The notes below the pieces were generated by a model that was not told the DNA's origin, made no database searches, and worked only from the letters and a program-made list of their open reading frames with translations. Positions 19,387 through 28,734 of a stretch of DNA of 64,000 nucleotides are shown here, one piece after another. Position 1 is the first letter of the stretch, and each line of letters starts with the position of its first letter. The DNA is from DATFVA01 sp963815785 (GTDB lineage: Bacteria; Bacteroidota; Ignavibacteria; Ignavibacteriales; Ignavibacteriaceae), in the NCBI GenBank assembly GCA_963815785.1, contig CAWFHZ010000002.1, forward strand, positions 137,379 through 201,378, read 5' to 3'. Position numbers and translations under genes: made by a program.

Positions 19387-20149
19387 CTGTAACCGTACAA
19401 CTGTTCAGATTTAAGAAACCGTAAACCTCTATTGCTCCCCCTCTGATTGGGTGTGAGTTACCGGAAATAGTACAATTTTCCATTGATAAAATACCTGAGA
19501 CATAGATCCCGCCACCTCCCCAACCTGAACTAGACGAACCAACAGTATTGCCTATGATCGATGAATTTTTCACAATTGTAACAGTTGATGCAGCAAGCGA
19601 CATTCCCGCACCGCCAAGATAACTTGTGTTATTATCTATCAATGAATTCTCTATATAAACCTGCGAAGTGATTGCATAAATACCTCCTCCGCCTGAATTT
19701 TGATATGAATTTACATTGTCTTTAATTATACAATTTTTGATTACTAATTCACCATCTCTTACAAAAATACCAGCACCAGCGCCGCTAGAATTGTGACCAC
19801 CTGAAATTGTAAGTCCACTAAAACTGAAACTTTCACTTTGTGCATCAAGAAAAATTACTCTGCCGTTTCCTCCGGAAGTAATTGTTAATAGTTCCGGTCC
19901 CGGACCAATAATGACTAACGATTCATCAGGTGATATTGTGCCGTTGTTATTAATTGTACCTCGCACATCTGCTGCAAATATTATTGTATCTGCTCCGGCT
20001 GTATTATCAGCATCTGCAACTGCCTGCATAAGTGAACCGGTACCCGATGAACTGGTATTGGTTACGGTGAATGTTTCCGCTTTTGAGATAGTTATTGTGA
20101 TAAGACAAATAAATGAAACAAATAATAAAATTCTGTAAAAGTTTTTCAT
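19370..20149 (-). CDS. Secreted parallel-beta-helix protein, N-terminal part (before a frameshift)
   Basis: The 259 residues have a signal peptide (about 1-24, ITISKAE) and the start typical of CSLREA/choice-of-anchor beta-helix proteins (TFTVTNTSSSGTGSLMQAVA, DTIIFAADVRGTI). Right-handed helix coils follow, marked GGGGIYAITSQVYIENSLID and GGAGMSLAASTVTI. The frame ends at FLNLNSCTVTGQFCR. One extra C near 19386-19387 is responsible, since deleting it joins CTVT to DNSADECGGIY. The full protein would be about 660 residues and probably binds or degrades polysaccharide, or acts as an adhesin; no catalytic residues stand out. Confidence 0.75.
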   Translation of the reverse strand: MKNFYRILLFVSFICLITITISKAETFTVTNTSSSGTGSLMQAVADADNTAGADTIIFAADVRGTINNNGTISPDESLVIIGPGPELLTITSGGNGRVIFLDAQSESFSFSGLTISGGHNSSGAGAGIFVRDGELVIKNCIIKDNVNSYQNSGGGGIYAITSQVYIENSLIDNNTSYLGGAGMSLAASTVTIVKNSSIIGNTVGSSSSGWGGGGIYVSGILSMENCTISGNSHPIRGGAIEVYGFLNLNSCTVTGQFCR

Positions 20150-20235
20150 CTTTTCCTCCTTTTAATAATTCGCAAATAATTTTCAGATTATTTCTTTTTT
20201 CATTTTTTTTCACCACAATTGGATTTGAAAATTTA

Positions 20236-20436
20236 TTATTTTATCAAAATCATTTTCTTTGATTGAATAAATGACCCAACTTTTAGCTGAAAGAAATAAA
20301 CTTCGCTTGCCAGATTCCGGACTTCGCCTGAATGACTTTTAAATTCAACTTCACATTCACCGAAAGATTTGTCTTCATTAAAAAATGGATCTGTCTTCTT
20401 ATTTAATGTGTGTGGCTGAAACTTATACAAACTCAT
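20236..20436 (-). pseudogene. Orphan, degenerate T9SS sorting-domain fragment
   Basis: The 66-codon frame ends VYFFQLKVGSFIQSKKMILI, the last part of a T9SS type A sorting domain. It is preceded by FNEDKSFGECEVEFKSHSGE, a decayed version of the NEEKPAG..EVEF segment. The YPNPFNP part, any cargo domain and a signal peptide are missing. The A-to-E change in NLASEVYFF (normally SGVYFY) also points to decay. It lies just after the stop of the epimerase gene. Confidence 0.6.
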
Positions 20437-21414
20437 TTATTTTCTTAAAAAAGATATTGCCTCTTCCAAAGCAAAACGGATTGGCGTATATTTTATTCCA
20501 AGTTCTCTTTCTGCTTTAGACCCGTCAACACTAAAACCTGCTTTCATAACCTTCATCTGATCTAGTGCCATTCCCCAGAGCGGAGGTTTTTTGATCAGAT
20601 TGGCTAATCCAGTTAAAAGAAACGCATTCATCATAGTAAGTGCATCCGGCAACTTAAATATTGGTAATGGAACACCAGATATTTCACTAATCAATTTGTT
20701 CATATCTTTCCATGTACATCTATAATTACCGATCAAATATTTTTTGCCAATGTTGTCTTCTTTTTCCAATGCGTTTACTATTGCCTGGGCAACGTCTTTT
20801 ACATAAACAAATGAGAAAGTATGATTGTTAAATATCGTTGCAGGTAACTTACGGTTGGTTAAATCGTGAATATATCTCCCGCTGGCTTTTGTATCGCCGG
20901 CACCTAAAACACAAACAGGATAAATTACAACAACAGGTAATCCTTTTTCCCTAAATAAATTCCATACAATTTTTTCAGCTTCATATTTCGTTCTGAAATA
21001 TTCACTGTACTGAATTGGACCTGCAAAGCTTTCTTCATTAAATGGCTCATCCTTTGGTTTACCATAAATTCCGGCAGTACTAACATGAACCAGTTTCTTT
21101 ATGCCTGACTCTAAAGCACACTCCATAACATTCCGTGTTCCTTCAATATTTACTTCGCTGTAAATTTTATTATCAGGTTCCCAGAATGTATAGTGAGCGG
21201 CTATGTTTATAACCGAATCACAATCTTTCATCCCTTTAAGCAGAGATTTTTTGTCCTTCAGGTCTCCTTCAACTATTGTGACATTCATCTTCCTTAGGAA
21301 AGAAGAGTCGCTGGTTTTTCTGACTAATAAATTTAATTGGTGGTTTGTTTTACTCAGCAACTCTGTTGTGTATCTTCCGATGAAACCTGTACCACCGGTT
21401 ATAAAAATTTTCAT
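20437..21414 (-). CDS. NAD(P)-dependent epimerase/dehydratase (extended SDR, dihydroflavonol-reductase/HpnA-like)
   Basis: The 325-residue cytoplasmic protein has the extended-SDR cofactor motif GGTGFIG at 7-13, an acidic VEGDL segment at 48-52 and the catalytic Ser112 with Tyr139-x3-Lys143 (YFRTK). VIYPVCVLGAGD and FSFVYVKDVAQAI are typical of the dihydroflavonol-4-reductase / hopanoid-associated epimerase branch. It would oxidise or reduce a hydroxyl/keto group of a sugar nucleotide or an isoprenoid-type substrate; the actual substrate is not visible. It is flanked on both sides by T9SS-domain relics and has no pathway partners nearby. Confidence 0.85.
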   Translation of the reverse strand: MKIFITGGTGFIGRYTTELLSKTNHQLNLLVRKTSDSSFLRKMNVTIVEGDLKDKKSLLKGMKDCDSVINIAAHYTFWEPDNKIYSEVNIEGTRNVMECALESGIKKLVHVSTAGIYGKPKDEPFNEESFAGPIQYSEYFRTKYEAEKIVWNLFREKGLPVVVIYPVCVLGAGDTKASGRYIHDLTNRKLPATIFNNHTFSFVYVKDVAQAIVNALEKEDNIGKKYLIGNYRCTWKDMNKLISEISGVPLPIFKLPDALTMMNAFLLTGLANLIKKPPLWGMALDQMKVMKAGFSVDGSKAERELGIKYTPIRFALEEAISFLRK

Positions 21415-21433
21415 TTTGCCCTCATTTTAATTT

Positions 21434-21813
21434 TTACTTTATCAAAATCATTTTCTTTGTTTGAATAAAATCTCCTGCTTTAATTCGATAGAAGTATATA
21501 CCGCTGCTAAACCGGGTTGCATCAAAAACAGTTTCATGATTACCGGCACCTAATTCCTCTTTAACAAGTGTTAATACTTCGCTATCCAACACATCATAGA
21601 TTTTCAAAATTACTCTGCTCAACAATTTCCCAGTCTGAAAGATTCTCTTTTCTAAGGATGGTTCCCTGATCGCCAACAGCAAATAATCTACCAGGATGAT
21701 TAGCATTCTCGCATATCATATCGATTATTCCCTTGTGGCAACGTGTTTTGCCAGATCCATCCGTTCTGAGAGTAAATATTAAACTGAATAAAAATTGTAA
21801 TGGTTTTTGTCAA
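21434..21813 (-). pseudogene. Collapsed T9SS cargo gene: signal peptide, one propeller blade and sorting-domain end
   Basis: A TTG at 21811-21813 starts a signal-peptide-like stretch (LTKTITIFIQFNIYSQ) followed by NGWIWQNTLPQGNN. After one frame change near 21715 it reads ANHPGRLFAVGDQGTIL and DWEIVEQSNFENL. This is a single YCF48/BNR-type blade. Another change leads into VILKIYDVLDSEVLTLV and the sorting-domain end SSGIYFYRIKAGDFIQTKKM. The central blades and YPNPFNP are absent, so a large internal deletion plus frameshifts has left only the two ends of a secreted propeller gene. The open frame with a Met start covers only 21434-21706. Confidence 0.55.
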
Positions 21814-21928
21814 TAATGATTTTCCTATATGAATCTCTTGCAAATATTGACTGTTTTACTCACGTCAAATTATTATTGTCCGCAACAGATCGGGCTCGTA
21901 TTTTTATATAGTTTTATTTCATGCACAG

Positions 21929-22453
21929 CTATTTAATTAACAGCATCTTTTTTATGCTTACATAACTTCCTGCCTGCATTCTATAGAAGTAAACTCCTGA
22001 CGAAAGTGCTGTTGCATTAAAATCCATTTCGTACCAGCCGGTATCCAACTCTTTATTTATTAGAGTAGATATTTCGCTTCCAGTTATATCATAAATTTTA
22101 ATAACCACTCTGGTTCTTTCAGGAACGGCGTATTTAATTTTCGTTGTTGGATTAAACGGATTGGGATAATTCTGTTCTAATTTAAATGAAATGGGAATTT
22201 TCTCTTCATCATTTATGGCAGTAATTGTTTGCTTTTGATAAACGTACCAGAAACCAACTAACTGCTGATTGCCAGTATTTATTGATTTACCGATAAATGA
22301 TTCACCAATTGTGCTGTTAAAGATGAAGTTCGTATTAGTAGTAGTAAACCCGCCGCTACCAATAACACTACCTGTTATTTGATATTGAGAGATTGCTGTA
22401 CCGGTAAACAGTAGCAGACATGCCAGCACAACACCAATTTTTATTTTTATCAT
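21929..22453 (-). CDS. Small secreted protein with T9SS type A sorting domain
   Basis: The 174-residue protein has a signal peptide (about 1-22, GTAISQ). A short beta-rich module of about 60 residues follows (SVIGSGGFTTTNTNFIFNST, IGESFIGKSINTGNQQLVGF), the kind found once per protein in many Ignavibacteria surface proteins. The T9SS domain occupies residues 95-174 (FKLEQNYPNPFNPTTKIKYA, LSSGVYFYRMQAGSYVSIKK). All parts of the sorting domain are intact. The function of the short module is unknown; it may be little more than a displayed tag. It lies 137 bp after the tail-fibre-domain gene, same strand. Confidence 0.75.
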   Translation of the reverse strand: MIKIKIGVVLACLLLFTGTAISQYQITGSVIGSGGFTTTNTNFIFNSTIGESFIGKSINTGNQQLVGFWYVYQKQTITAINDEEKIPISFKLEQNYPNPFNPTTKIKYAVPERTRVVIKIYDITGSEISTLINKELDTGWYEMDFNATALSSGVYFYRMQAGSYVSIKKMLLIK

Positions 22454-22590
22454 TTTAAATCTCCTTATTCTTCAGTAAATAATTTAAAAACATCTTTTTA
22501 CGACCGGGCAGCGGTGATTCGAACAGAACCACCGCCGCAATTGTATTCTTCCAACTGATCAAATTGTAAAATCCAACTTCTTCTTTTATC

Positions 22591-23991
22591 TTATTTGTTT
22601 TCCAGATTTTCTATACGCTTTTTCAGGTTTTCTATTATTGCTTGTTGTTCCTGCATTCCCTTAATTAAAACTGGAATGAGTTCAGTATATGAAAGCATAC
22701 GCAAATTATTTATTCCATCACCATCATCGCCCTTAATGGTGGCAACAATTTCAGGAAGAACATTTTCTACTTCCTGTGCAATTAATCCGTAAGAAAAAGA
22801 ATTAGGGTCATTATCATCCTTCATCTGGTATGATTTGGGTTTTAATTGCATTATCGAACTCAGCATTTCATTCATTGGATTTATATTCTTTTTCAGACGC
22901 AGATCGGAAACAGGAGTATAATTTCCATTTGTATTATCAAATTCACCTTTTGCAACATCATTATAATACAGCCTTAAAACATCTGTTGATTGCGAAACAT
23001 AAAATTGCCAGCGGTTGGAGGTTGCAACTTGCTGCAAAGTAAAACCGCCGCCCGGAACAAATTGATCATTAACCAATTGGAGATTGGTAACAGGTGCATC
23101 AGTTCCAATGCCCACATATCCATCTCTTTGAAACGTCATCAGGTTTTTTATAGTTGTAAAACCATTATCCTCTGCAGTTTTTATTCTGAGCTTTTGATCA
23201 TAAACTTCAAAGAACCAGCCGCGAAGTCCGGTGGGTTGTGAATCCTCAAGTAAAGACAATCCAAAGCCGCCCGTGGATCTTGACAATTTCAATCCCAACC
23301 CGGCAGTCGGATCAGAATCTATAGTTAATGCGAAATCAGGGGTAGGGTTGTTGATTCCGATTTTATTGCCATTTTCATAAATAACAGAATTACCCAGAGT
23401 TGTACCGTTCGTAAATACGGGGATATAATTAGTTGTTCCACTTCCCCCGATTCCGCCGCCACCGGTGGTTGCAGATATTGTGATATCATTTCCACCCGGA
23501 GTTATCGTAACATTTGATCCTGCAACTAAGTTTACATTGTCTTTAAGACCATTTAAGCTTTTTAATACTTCTCCGGCAGCAATTTTAGAAGCTGTTAAAC
23601 TTCCATCGGGCACATTCATACTAATAAAACTATATGGAACAGATGTTAAAGCTATTCGGGGAGTCAGCTCACTACCTGATTCGATAGTAATTCCCAGCCA
23701 GGCAGCATCAGAAAATATGGGTAATGGTATAGGTGTTGCACTTCCAAGCTCAGTATTGATGATGCCATCGGCAACAGCTACTGATTTTGTCTCATTCCAG
23801 AGTTCTGAGCCGCCTGATGCCGCATCATATAATTTAAATGTTATATTGTAATCACCATCGGGAACCACTACTCCGGCAGCATCAGTTAAAATACCCTGAT
23901 AATTGATTGTCTCCGGAATTCCTTGTGAAAATATATCTGTGAAGGCAAACAGAATAATAAAGACAGTAAATAGTAATGTTAACTTTTTCAT
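22591..23991 (-). CDS. Tail-fibre-like surface protein with C-terminal S74 intramolecular chaperone domain
   Basis: The 466-residue protein has a signal peptide (about 1-22, FTDIFSQG). Its N-terminal beta-sandwich (INYQGILTDAAGVVVPDGDY, NITFKLYDAASGG) is common in secreted Bacteroidota proteins. A glycine-rich linker with GGGGIGGSGTTNYIPVF and repeat-like beta segments come next. The C-terminal peptidase-S74/endosialidase chaperone domain reads SDLRLKKNINPM, YGLIAQEVENVLPEIV, LSYTELIPVLIKGMQEQ. It ends in a trimeric coiled coil (IIENLKKRIENLENK). The S74 domain drives trimerisation and often cleaves itself at the Ser of SDxRxK. It likely forms a trimeric surface fibre. It has no T9SS signal, and its upstream region is shared with small membrane-protein genes. 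Confidence 0.82.
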   Translation of the reverse strand: MKKLTLLFTVFIILFAFTDIFSQGIPETINYQGILTDAAGVVVPDGDYNITFKLYDAASGGSELWNETKSVAVADGIINTELGSATPIPLPIFSDAAWLGITIESGSELTPRIALTSVPYSFISMNVPDGSLTASKIAAGEVLKSLNGLKDNVNLVAGSNVTITPGGNDITISATTGGGGIGGSGTTNYIPVFTNGTTLGNSVIYENGNKIGINNPTPDFALTIDSDPTAGLGLKLSRSTGGFGLSLLEDSQPTGLRGWFFEVYDQKLRIKTAEDNGFTTIKNLMTFQRDGYVGIGTDAPVTNLQLVNDQFVPGGGFTLQQVATSNRWQFYVSQSTDVLRLYYNDVAKGEFDNTNGNYTPVSDLRLKKNINPMNEMLSSIMQLKPKSYQMKDDNDPNSFSYGLIAQEVENVLPEIVATIKGDDGDGINNLRMLSYTELIPVLIKGMQEQQAIIENLKKRIENLENK

Positions 23992-24041
23992 TTTTTCTCC
24001 TCTTTAAAGTGAAGTATTTTTAATTGATTATTATTATTGGT

Positions 24042-24140
24042 TTAAAGTGCAATCATCAGTGTAATCAACAGAATAGTATAAAAGATTATAAAAAAGTATT
24101 TTTCGAGTATTTCAGGTGTTTCTTGTTTTGTAATTTTCAT
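24042..24140 (-). CDS. Tiny single-pass membrane protein (32 residues)
   Basis: An ATG at 24138-24140 opens a 32-residue frame (MKITKQETPEILEKYF) followed by one hydrophobic helix (FIIFYTILLITLMIAL). It starts 4 bp after the stop of the 62-residue membrane protein gene on the same strand, a spacing typical of translational coupling. No homologue is recognised. It could be a small regulatory or assembly peptide, or a chance frame; the tight linkage and clean charged-head/hydrophobic-tail layout favour a real gene. Confidence 0.45.
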   Translation of the reverse strand: MKITKQETPEILEKYFFIIFYTILLITLMIAL

Positions 24141-24144
24141 AATA

Positions 24145-24333
24145 TTATCCTTTAAGTAATAGGTTAAATACAATTAGCATAAGTGAAGCAGTAATAATTA
24201 TTATCAGTAAGTAGATTCCTCCGGAAAGTAATTTTTCTTTCTTTTCCATTTTTGAAAAAGCCTTCTTTTCAGCTCCCTTTTTGTTATGAGTAGCATAAGA
24301 TGATGGACGGTTCGTTAAATGTCTGATATTCAT
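24145..24333 (-). CDS. Small single-pass membrane protein (62 residues)
   Basis: Residues 1-38 are basic and polar (MNIRHLTNRPSSYATHNKKG, then lysine-rich KKAFSKMEKKEKLL). Residues 39-59 form one membrane helix (GGIYLLIIIITASLMLIVFN). The N-terminus, rich in Lys/Arg, should stay in the cytoplasm. It appears to be the first gene of a two-gene unit with the 32-residue protein. It resembles no family that can be named. The hybrid kinase/AraC gene lies downstream of the opposite side (24526) and is transcribed toward it. Confidence 0.5.
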   Translation of the reverse strand: MNIRHLTNRPSSYATHNKKGAEKKAFSKMEKKEKLLSGGIYLLIIIITASLMLIVFNLLLKG

Positions 24334-24525
24334 CAGGATTAACCCAAAGAATGATTTGTGAATAAGCTTTATTGCTTATCATCAGGAAATTATCAGATAG
24401 AATTTAGAAGATAGAAATGACCGGAAATTGCTTATTTGTGACTTTTATTTGCTTTTTTGGGACAAAACGTAGGGGGATGCTCAGTTTTAATTAGTCATGG
24501 GGATTTTATATAGATGCTTAATGAA

Positions 24526-27500
24526 TTAATTTTTATGCTTGTGACTGAATTCTGAGGGAAGACAATTGAAATGCTTTTTAAACGCTCTTGTAAATTGAGC
24601 CGGACTTTCAAAACCGACTTCATAAGCAATTTGTGTTACGCTGAGTGTATTTTCTATAAGCAATTGCGCCGCTTTCTTAAGACGTAAAATTCTTATAAAC
24701 TCACCCGGTCCCTGTCCTGTTATTGCGAGTAATTTTCTGTGTAACTGACGCCTGCTTACAAACAGTTCCTGTGCAAGCAATTCGGTGTTAAAATCAGAAT
24801 TGTGCATGTTTTTCTCTGCCGAACATAAGACTTTATTTATAAAATCATTATCAAGTGAATTACCGGTTAACATACCGGGTTTTAAATTTATTTCTTTGCT
24901 GAACTTTTCCCTGAGATGTTTTCTTTGTTCAATAAGGTTTTTTATACGTATAGCAAGTTCCTCATAGTTAAAAGGCTTTGTTAAATAATCATCAGCTCCT
25001 GTTTCAAGTCCTTCAATTTTACTATCTTCAGTTGCTTTGGCAGTTAATAAGACTACAGGAATATGGCTGGTTTGCCAATTTGTTTTTATGCTGTGACAAA
25101 ATTCTATACCATCCATTCCAGGCATCATAATATCACTTATGATAAGATCGGGCATTTTCTTTAAAGCCAAAATAATCGCTTCTTCAGCTTTTTCAGCGAG
25201 CAAAACTTTATAATCTTCTTTAAATAAATCATAAACATAATTCCTCACATCATACGAATCATCAACAAACAGGATAATAGGGCTATTGCTTCTTTTTGCA
25301 CTGCTAGCATTTTCTTCCCCCGGGGGATCATCAACCAGGCTGGATACTACTTTACTTCTGCTGATTTCTTGTGTTGTAACACTGGGAACAATATTATTAT
25401 TTTCAGTTTCATAACCATCTTCCAGCGGAATTTTTATAATAAATTTTGATCCTTCTCCTTCTCTGCTTTGAACTGCAATATCCCACTTGTGCAGCGTTAT
25501 TAATTCTTTCACTAGTGCTAAACCGATCCCTGAGCCTGTATAATTTCCACTAGATGTATCTTCTACGCGATAAAACCGGTTAAATATTTTATTCTGATAT
25601 TCATCAGGAATTCCTATTCCGGTATCACTAATTAATATTTTAGCGATGTTGGGATCACTATTAGTTTCTAAGATTAAATCCACGTAAATATTTCCACCGG
25701 CGGGAGTGCACTTAAAGGCATTACTAAGCAAATTATTAATAATTTTTTCAACTTTATCTTTGTCAATCATTATAACTAGATTCTCGACTGAAGAGTAAAA
25801 GCTGAGAGCAATGTCATTTTGTTCGGCTAAAGGCATAAAAGAATAAGTAAATCCTTTAAGTAAATTAACCAGTTCATGTTTTTGCTTATTTAAAGGAATT
25901 GTTTCAGCTTCAAGTTGTGAAAGTTCCAGCAGCTGATCAATAAGATGCTGGAGTTTTTCCGTGTTTCTTAATAGCATTTTATAATAATGCAACAGGTTGT
26001 CTTTTATTCTACCGCTGATAAGCTGTTCAAGAGGTCCCTTTATTAACATTAGTGGAGTACGAAATTCGTGTGATAAGTTTGCAAAGAATCTTGATTTCAT
26101 ATTTTCAATCTCACGAAGATGATGTGCTTCAAATTCCTGTATTTTTAGTTCGTGCTGCAGATGTGCGCGGTAAACCTGAAACTTAATAATTCCCCAGACT
26201 CCAAGAATGAATATCAATGCATACATGCTTATTGCCCAGGATGTTTGCCACCAGGGTGGGGTTATAATTATATTAAGTTCTTTATGATTATCGTTCCAAA
26301 TTCCATCACTGTTTGAAGATTTTACCTTAAAAATATATTTACCGGGATTCAGATTTGTATATGTTACAAAACGCCTTGATCTGCTGTATATCCAGTCATC
26401 ATCAAAACCCTCCATCTTATATGCATACTTAATTGTAAGTGGTGAAGTATAATCCAGCGCAGAAAACTGAAATGAAAAAACATTCTGTGTGTGAGATAAA
26501 ATTATTTCTTTTGTATGAAATATACTTGAGCTCAGTATTGAATTTTCACCCGGTTCAATTGACTCATTAAAAATTTGTAATTCAGTTATTAAAACCGGCG
26601 GAACAAATGAAGAGAGTACAATATTTTCGGGATTAAAATAATTTAGTCCTGATTTACTGCCCATCAGAATAATTCCATCTTCGGTTTTAGAAGCGGAAGA
26701 AAAATTAAAATCTCTGCCTATAATTCCATCCGATCTACCATAATTTGTAAACTTATTTTCTTCCGGGTTAAACATCGTTATTCCGGAGCTTGTGCCGAGC
26801 CATAAATTACCGGCATTGTCTTCAACTATAGAATTGATAGAATTATCAGAAAGACCATCCCTCAATGAATATGCAGTTATCTTAACATCCGGTGGCAACT
26901 CATTTTCTCTTCCGGCTGAATTCTTAACAACAAACTTGTTTAATCCTTTATTGGATCCAATCCACATAACAACATCGTTGTCGATTGAAATATTTTCATT
27001 CGGTCCTGATTTGGTGTTTCTCTTGCGGGCCTCGTATATCGAATAGATACTGTTGCTGCTGATATTTCCCGGGTTATTTTTATCAACACTCCATCTGTAA
27101 AATTGTCCCCCGTTTTTTTTATCAAATAAATTTAGTCCTCCACCATTTGTCCCTATCCATATTCTGTCATTAGCATCCTGGTGAATTACCCACACATCGT
27201 TGTGACTTAAACTGTTGGGATTATTTGTCTCATTAAACCAGTGTTTATAAGTTCCATTTTGGGGGTCAAATCGTACAAGTCCTAATCCCCAGAAACCAAT
27301 CCATATATTGTTTCTGTCATCACAGTAGACAACCTTATTAAATTTTACTGCAGGAGATTTTTTATTTTTTTCAAAATCGGATACTTTTATAAGCTGATCT
27401 GTCTTCAGATTTAGCCGGAACAAACCTAACCCGTAAGTTCCTATCCAAAGATTATCTTTATTATCAGAAGTTAATGACCAGATATTTAATTTACCCGATT

Positions 27501-28734
27501 CGTTATGCTTTTTAATTAAATTTTTTTTATCCGAATGTACTGAGTAATATAATCCCTGTTCCGTACCAAACCATGTTTTACCGTCGGGTGTTGTTGCGAT
27601 GGCTCTTATATTTTTATTAATAAGATAACCAGGATTTATAAATTTATATTTAGAGGATAAAGTATTATTGAATTTTGTACTTTTGGAAGAAAAAAAACTT
27701 AACCCGTTATCAGTTGCCAGCCAAAAAACACCTGATTGATCTTGAAGCATTCTATTGATCTGGTTGCTTGACAGACTGTTCGGGTTATTTTTATCTGATG
27801 TGAACCTGGTAAAGTCCCCGTTATCGACATTCATTCTTATAAGTCCTGCAAATGAATCGATCCAAAGAATTTTGTCTCCATCAAATTCAGAGTCCTCTAT
27901 TACGGAACCTGCGGAAGTTCCGAATTGCAGATTATCAGGATTTGGAATTTTAATTTGTGAAAATATTTTTTTGTCTGTTCTGTAGCTGGTCAGTCCATCA
28001 GCAGTGCCAATCCATATCAGATCAGGATCAGATTTTGATTTGGTAAGATACCATACAACATTATTGCTTATACTGTTAGGGTTATCAGGTTCATTAAAAA
28101 AGTGTGTAAAAATTGCTTGGGATGACCGCGGGTTAAATCTGTTTAATCCGTAGTATGTGCTGATCCATAAATTATTTTCGTTGTCCTGAAGTATTGACGA
28201 AATATAATTATTGCTCAAAGACTTGTTGTCGTTAGGATCATTAGACCAGTGATCAATTTTGTCAGTTGAGGGATCGAGTCTGTACAACCCGCTTCGATAA
28301 GTTCCGATCCATATTCTATTATTATTATCTTCCTGAATGACAGTGATAGTGTTTTCCTCAATGATTTCAGATTTAAGTCTCCATTTTTTGAATTTGTTAG
28401 TAACCGGGTTGTAACGATTAAGCCAGCCGCTTTTTGTTCCAATCCAGATATTACCTTTACTATCCTCTTTGAGTGACCAGATTGAATTGCCCGATAATGA
28501 ATTATCATTATCTGCGTCATCTCTGAATATTTTAAACTCGTATCCATCAAAGAGGTTAAGCCCGTCATCTGTAGCAAACCATAAAAAACCTTCGCGATCC
28601 TGAATTATTTCATAAACTGAATTGTTTGAGAGACCGTTTTCAGTATCTAACCGGTCAAAGTAAATTGATTGTGCAGGTGCATAGAAAGGAACAAATAAAA
28701 TTATGGATACTATAAATATTAAAGAATACATCAT
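24526..28734 (-). CDS. Hybrid two-component system sensor kinase/response regulator/AraC transcription factor (HTCS)
   Basis: The 1402-residue protein joins a whole signalling pathway in one chain. A signal peptide (ending APAQS) leads into 14 or so periplasmic two-component-regulator propeller repeats (GFLWFATDDGLNLFDG, NLWISTYYGLNRF) and a Y_Y_Y domain near 745-815. A membrane helix follows at about 827-850, then HisKA with phospho-acceptor His889 (NLSHEFRTP) and an HATPase domain (ISDTGIGIPDEYQNK, TGSGIGLALV). The receiver domain has VDDSYDVR and phospho-acceptor Asp1201 (ISDIMMPGMDG). It ends in an AraC-type DNA-binding domain (VSRRQLHRKLLAITG, IAYEVGFESPAQFTRAFKKH). Such proteins sense oligosaccharides in the periplasm and switch on nearby polysaccharide-use genes; here no such locus is adjacent. 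Confidence 0.95.
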   Translation of the reverse strand: MMYSLIFIVSIILFVPFYAPAQSIYFDRLDTENGLSNNSVYEIIQDREGFLWFATDDGLNLFDGYEFKIFRDDADNDNSLSGNSIWSLKEDSKGNIWIGTKSGWLNRYNPVTNKFKKWRLKSEIIEENTITVIQEDNNNRIWIGTYRSGLYRLDPSTDKIDHWSNDPNDNKSLSNNYISSILQDNENNLWISTYYGLNRFNPRSSQAIFTHFFNEPDNPNSISNNVVWYLTKSKSDPDLIWIGTADGLTSYRTDKKIFSQIKIPNPDNLQFGTSAGSVIEDSEFDGDKILWIDSFAGLIRMNVDNGDFTRFTSDKNNPNSLSSNQINRMLQDQSGVFWLATDNGLSFFSSKSTKFNNTLSSKYKFINPGYLINKNIRAIATTPDGKTWFGTEQGLYYSVHSDKKNLIKKHNESGKLNIWSLTSDNKDNLWIGTYGLGLFRLNLKTDQLIKVSDFEKNKKSPAVKFNKVVYCDDRNNIWIGFWGLGLVRFDPQNGTYKHWFNETNNPNSLSHNDVWVIHQDANDRIWIGTNGGGLNLFDKKNGGQFYRWSVDKNNPGNISSNSIYSIYEARKRNTKSGPNENISIDNDVVMWIGSNKGLNKFVVKNSAGRENELPPDVKITAYSLRDGLSDNSINSIVEDNAGNLWLGTSSGITMFNPEENKFTNYGRSDGIIGRDFNFSSASKTEDGIILMGSKSGLNYFNPENIVLSSFVPPVLITELQIFNESIEPGENSILSSSIFHTKEIILSHTQNVFSFQFSALDYTSPLTIKYAYKMEGFDDDWIYSRSRRFVTYTNLNPGKYIFKVKSSNSDGIWNDNHKELNIIITPPWWQTSWAISMYALIFILGVWGIIKFQVYRAHLQHELKIQEFEAHHLREIENMKSRFFANLSHEFRTPLMLIKGPLEQLISGRIKDNLLHYYKMLLRNTEKLQHLIDQLLELSQLEAETIPLNKQKHELVNLLKGFTYSFMPLAEQNDIALSFYSSVENLVIMIDKDKVEKIINNLLSNAFKCTPAGGNIYVDLILETNSDPNIAKILISDTGIGIPDEYQNKIFNRFYRVEDTSSGNYTGSGIGLALVKELITLHKWDIAVQSREGEGSKFIIKIPLEDGYETENNNIVPSVTTQEISRSKVVSSLVDDPPGEENASSAKRSNSPIILFVDDSYDVRNYVYDLFKEDYKVLLAEKAEEAIILALKKMPDLIISDIMMPGMDGIEFCHSIKTNWQTSHIPVVLLTAKATEDSKIEGLETGADDYLTKPFNYEELAIRIKNLIEQRKHLREKFSKEINLKPGMLTGNSLDNDFINKVLCSAEKNMHNSDFNTELLAQELFVSRRQLHRKLLAITGQGPGEFIRILRLKKAAQLLIENTLSVTQIAYEVGFESPAQFTRAFKKHFNCLPSEFSHKHKN

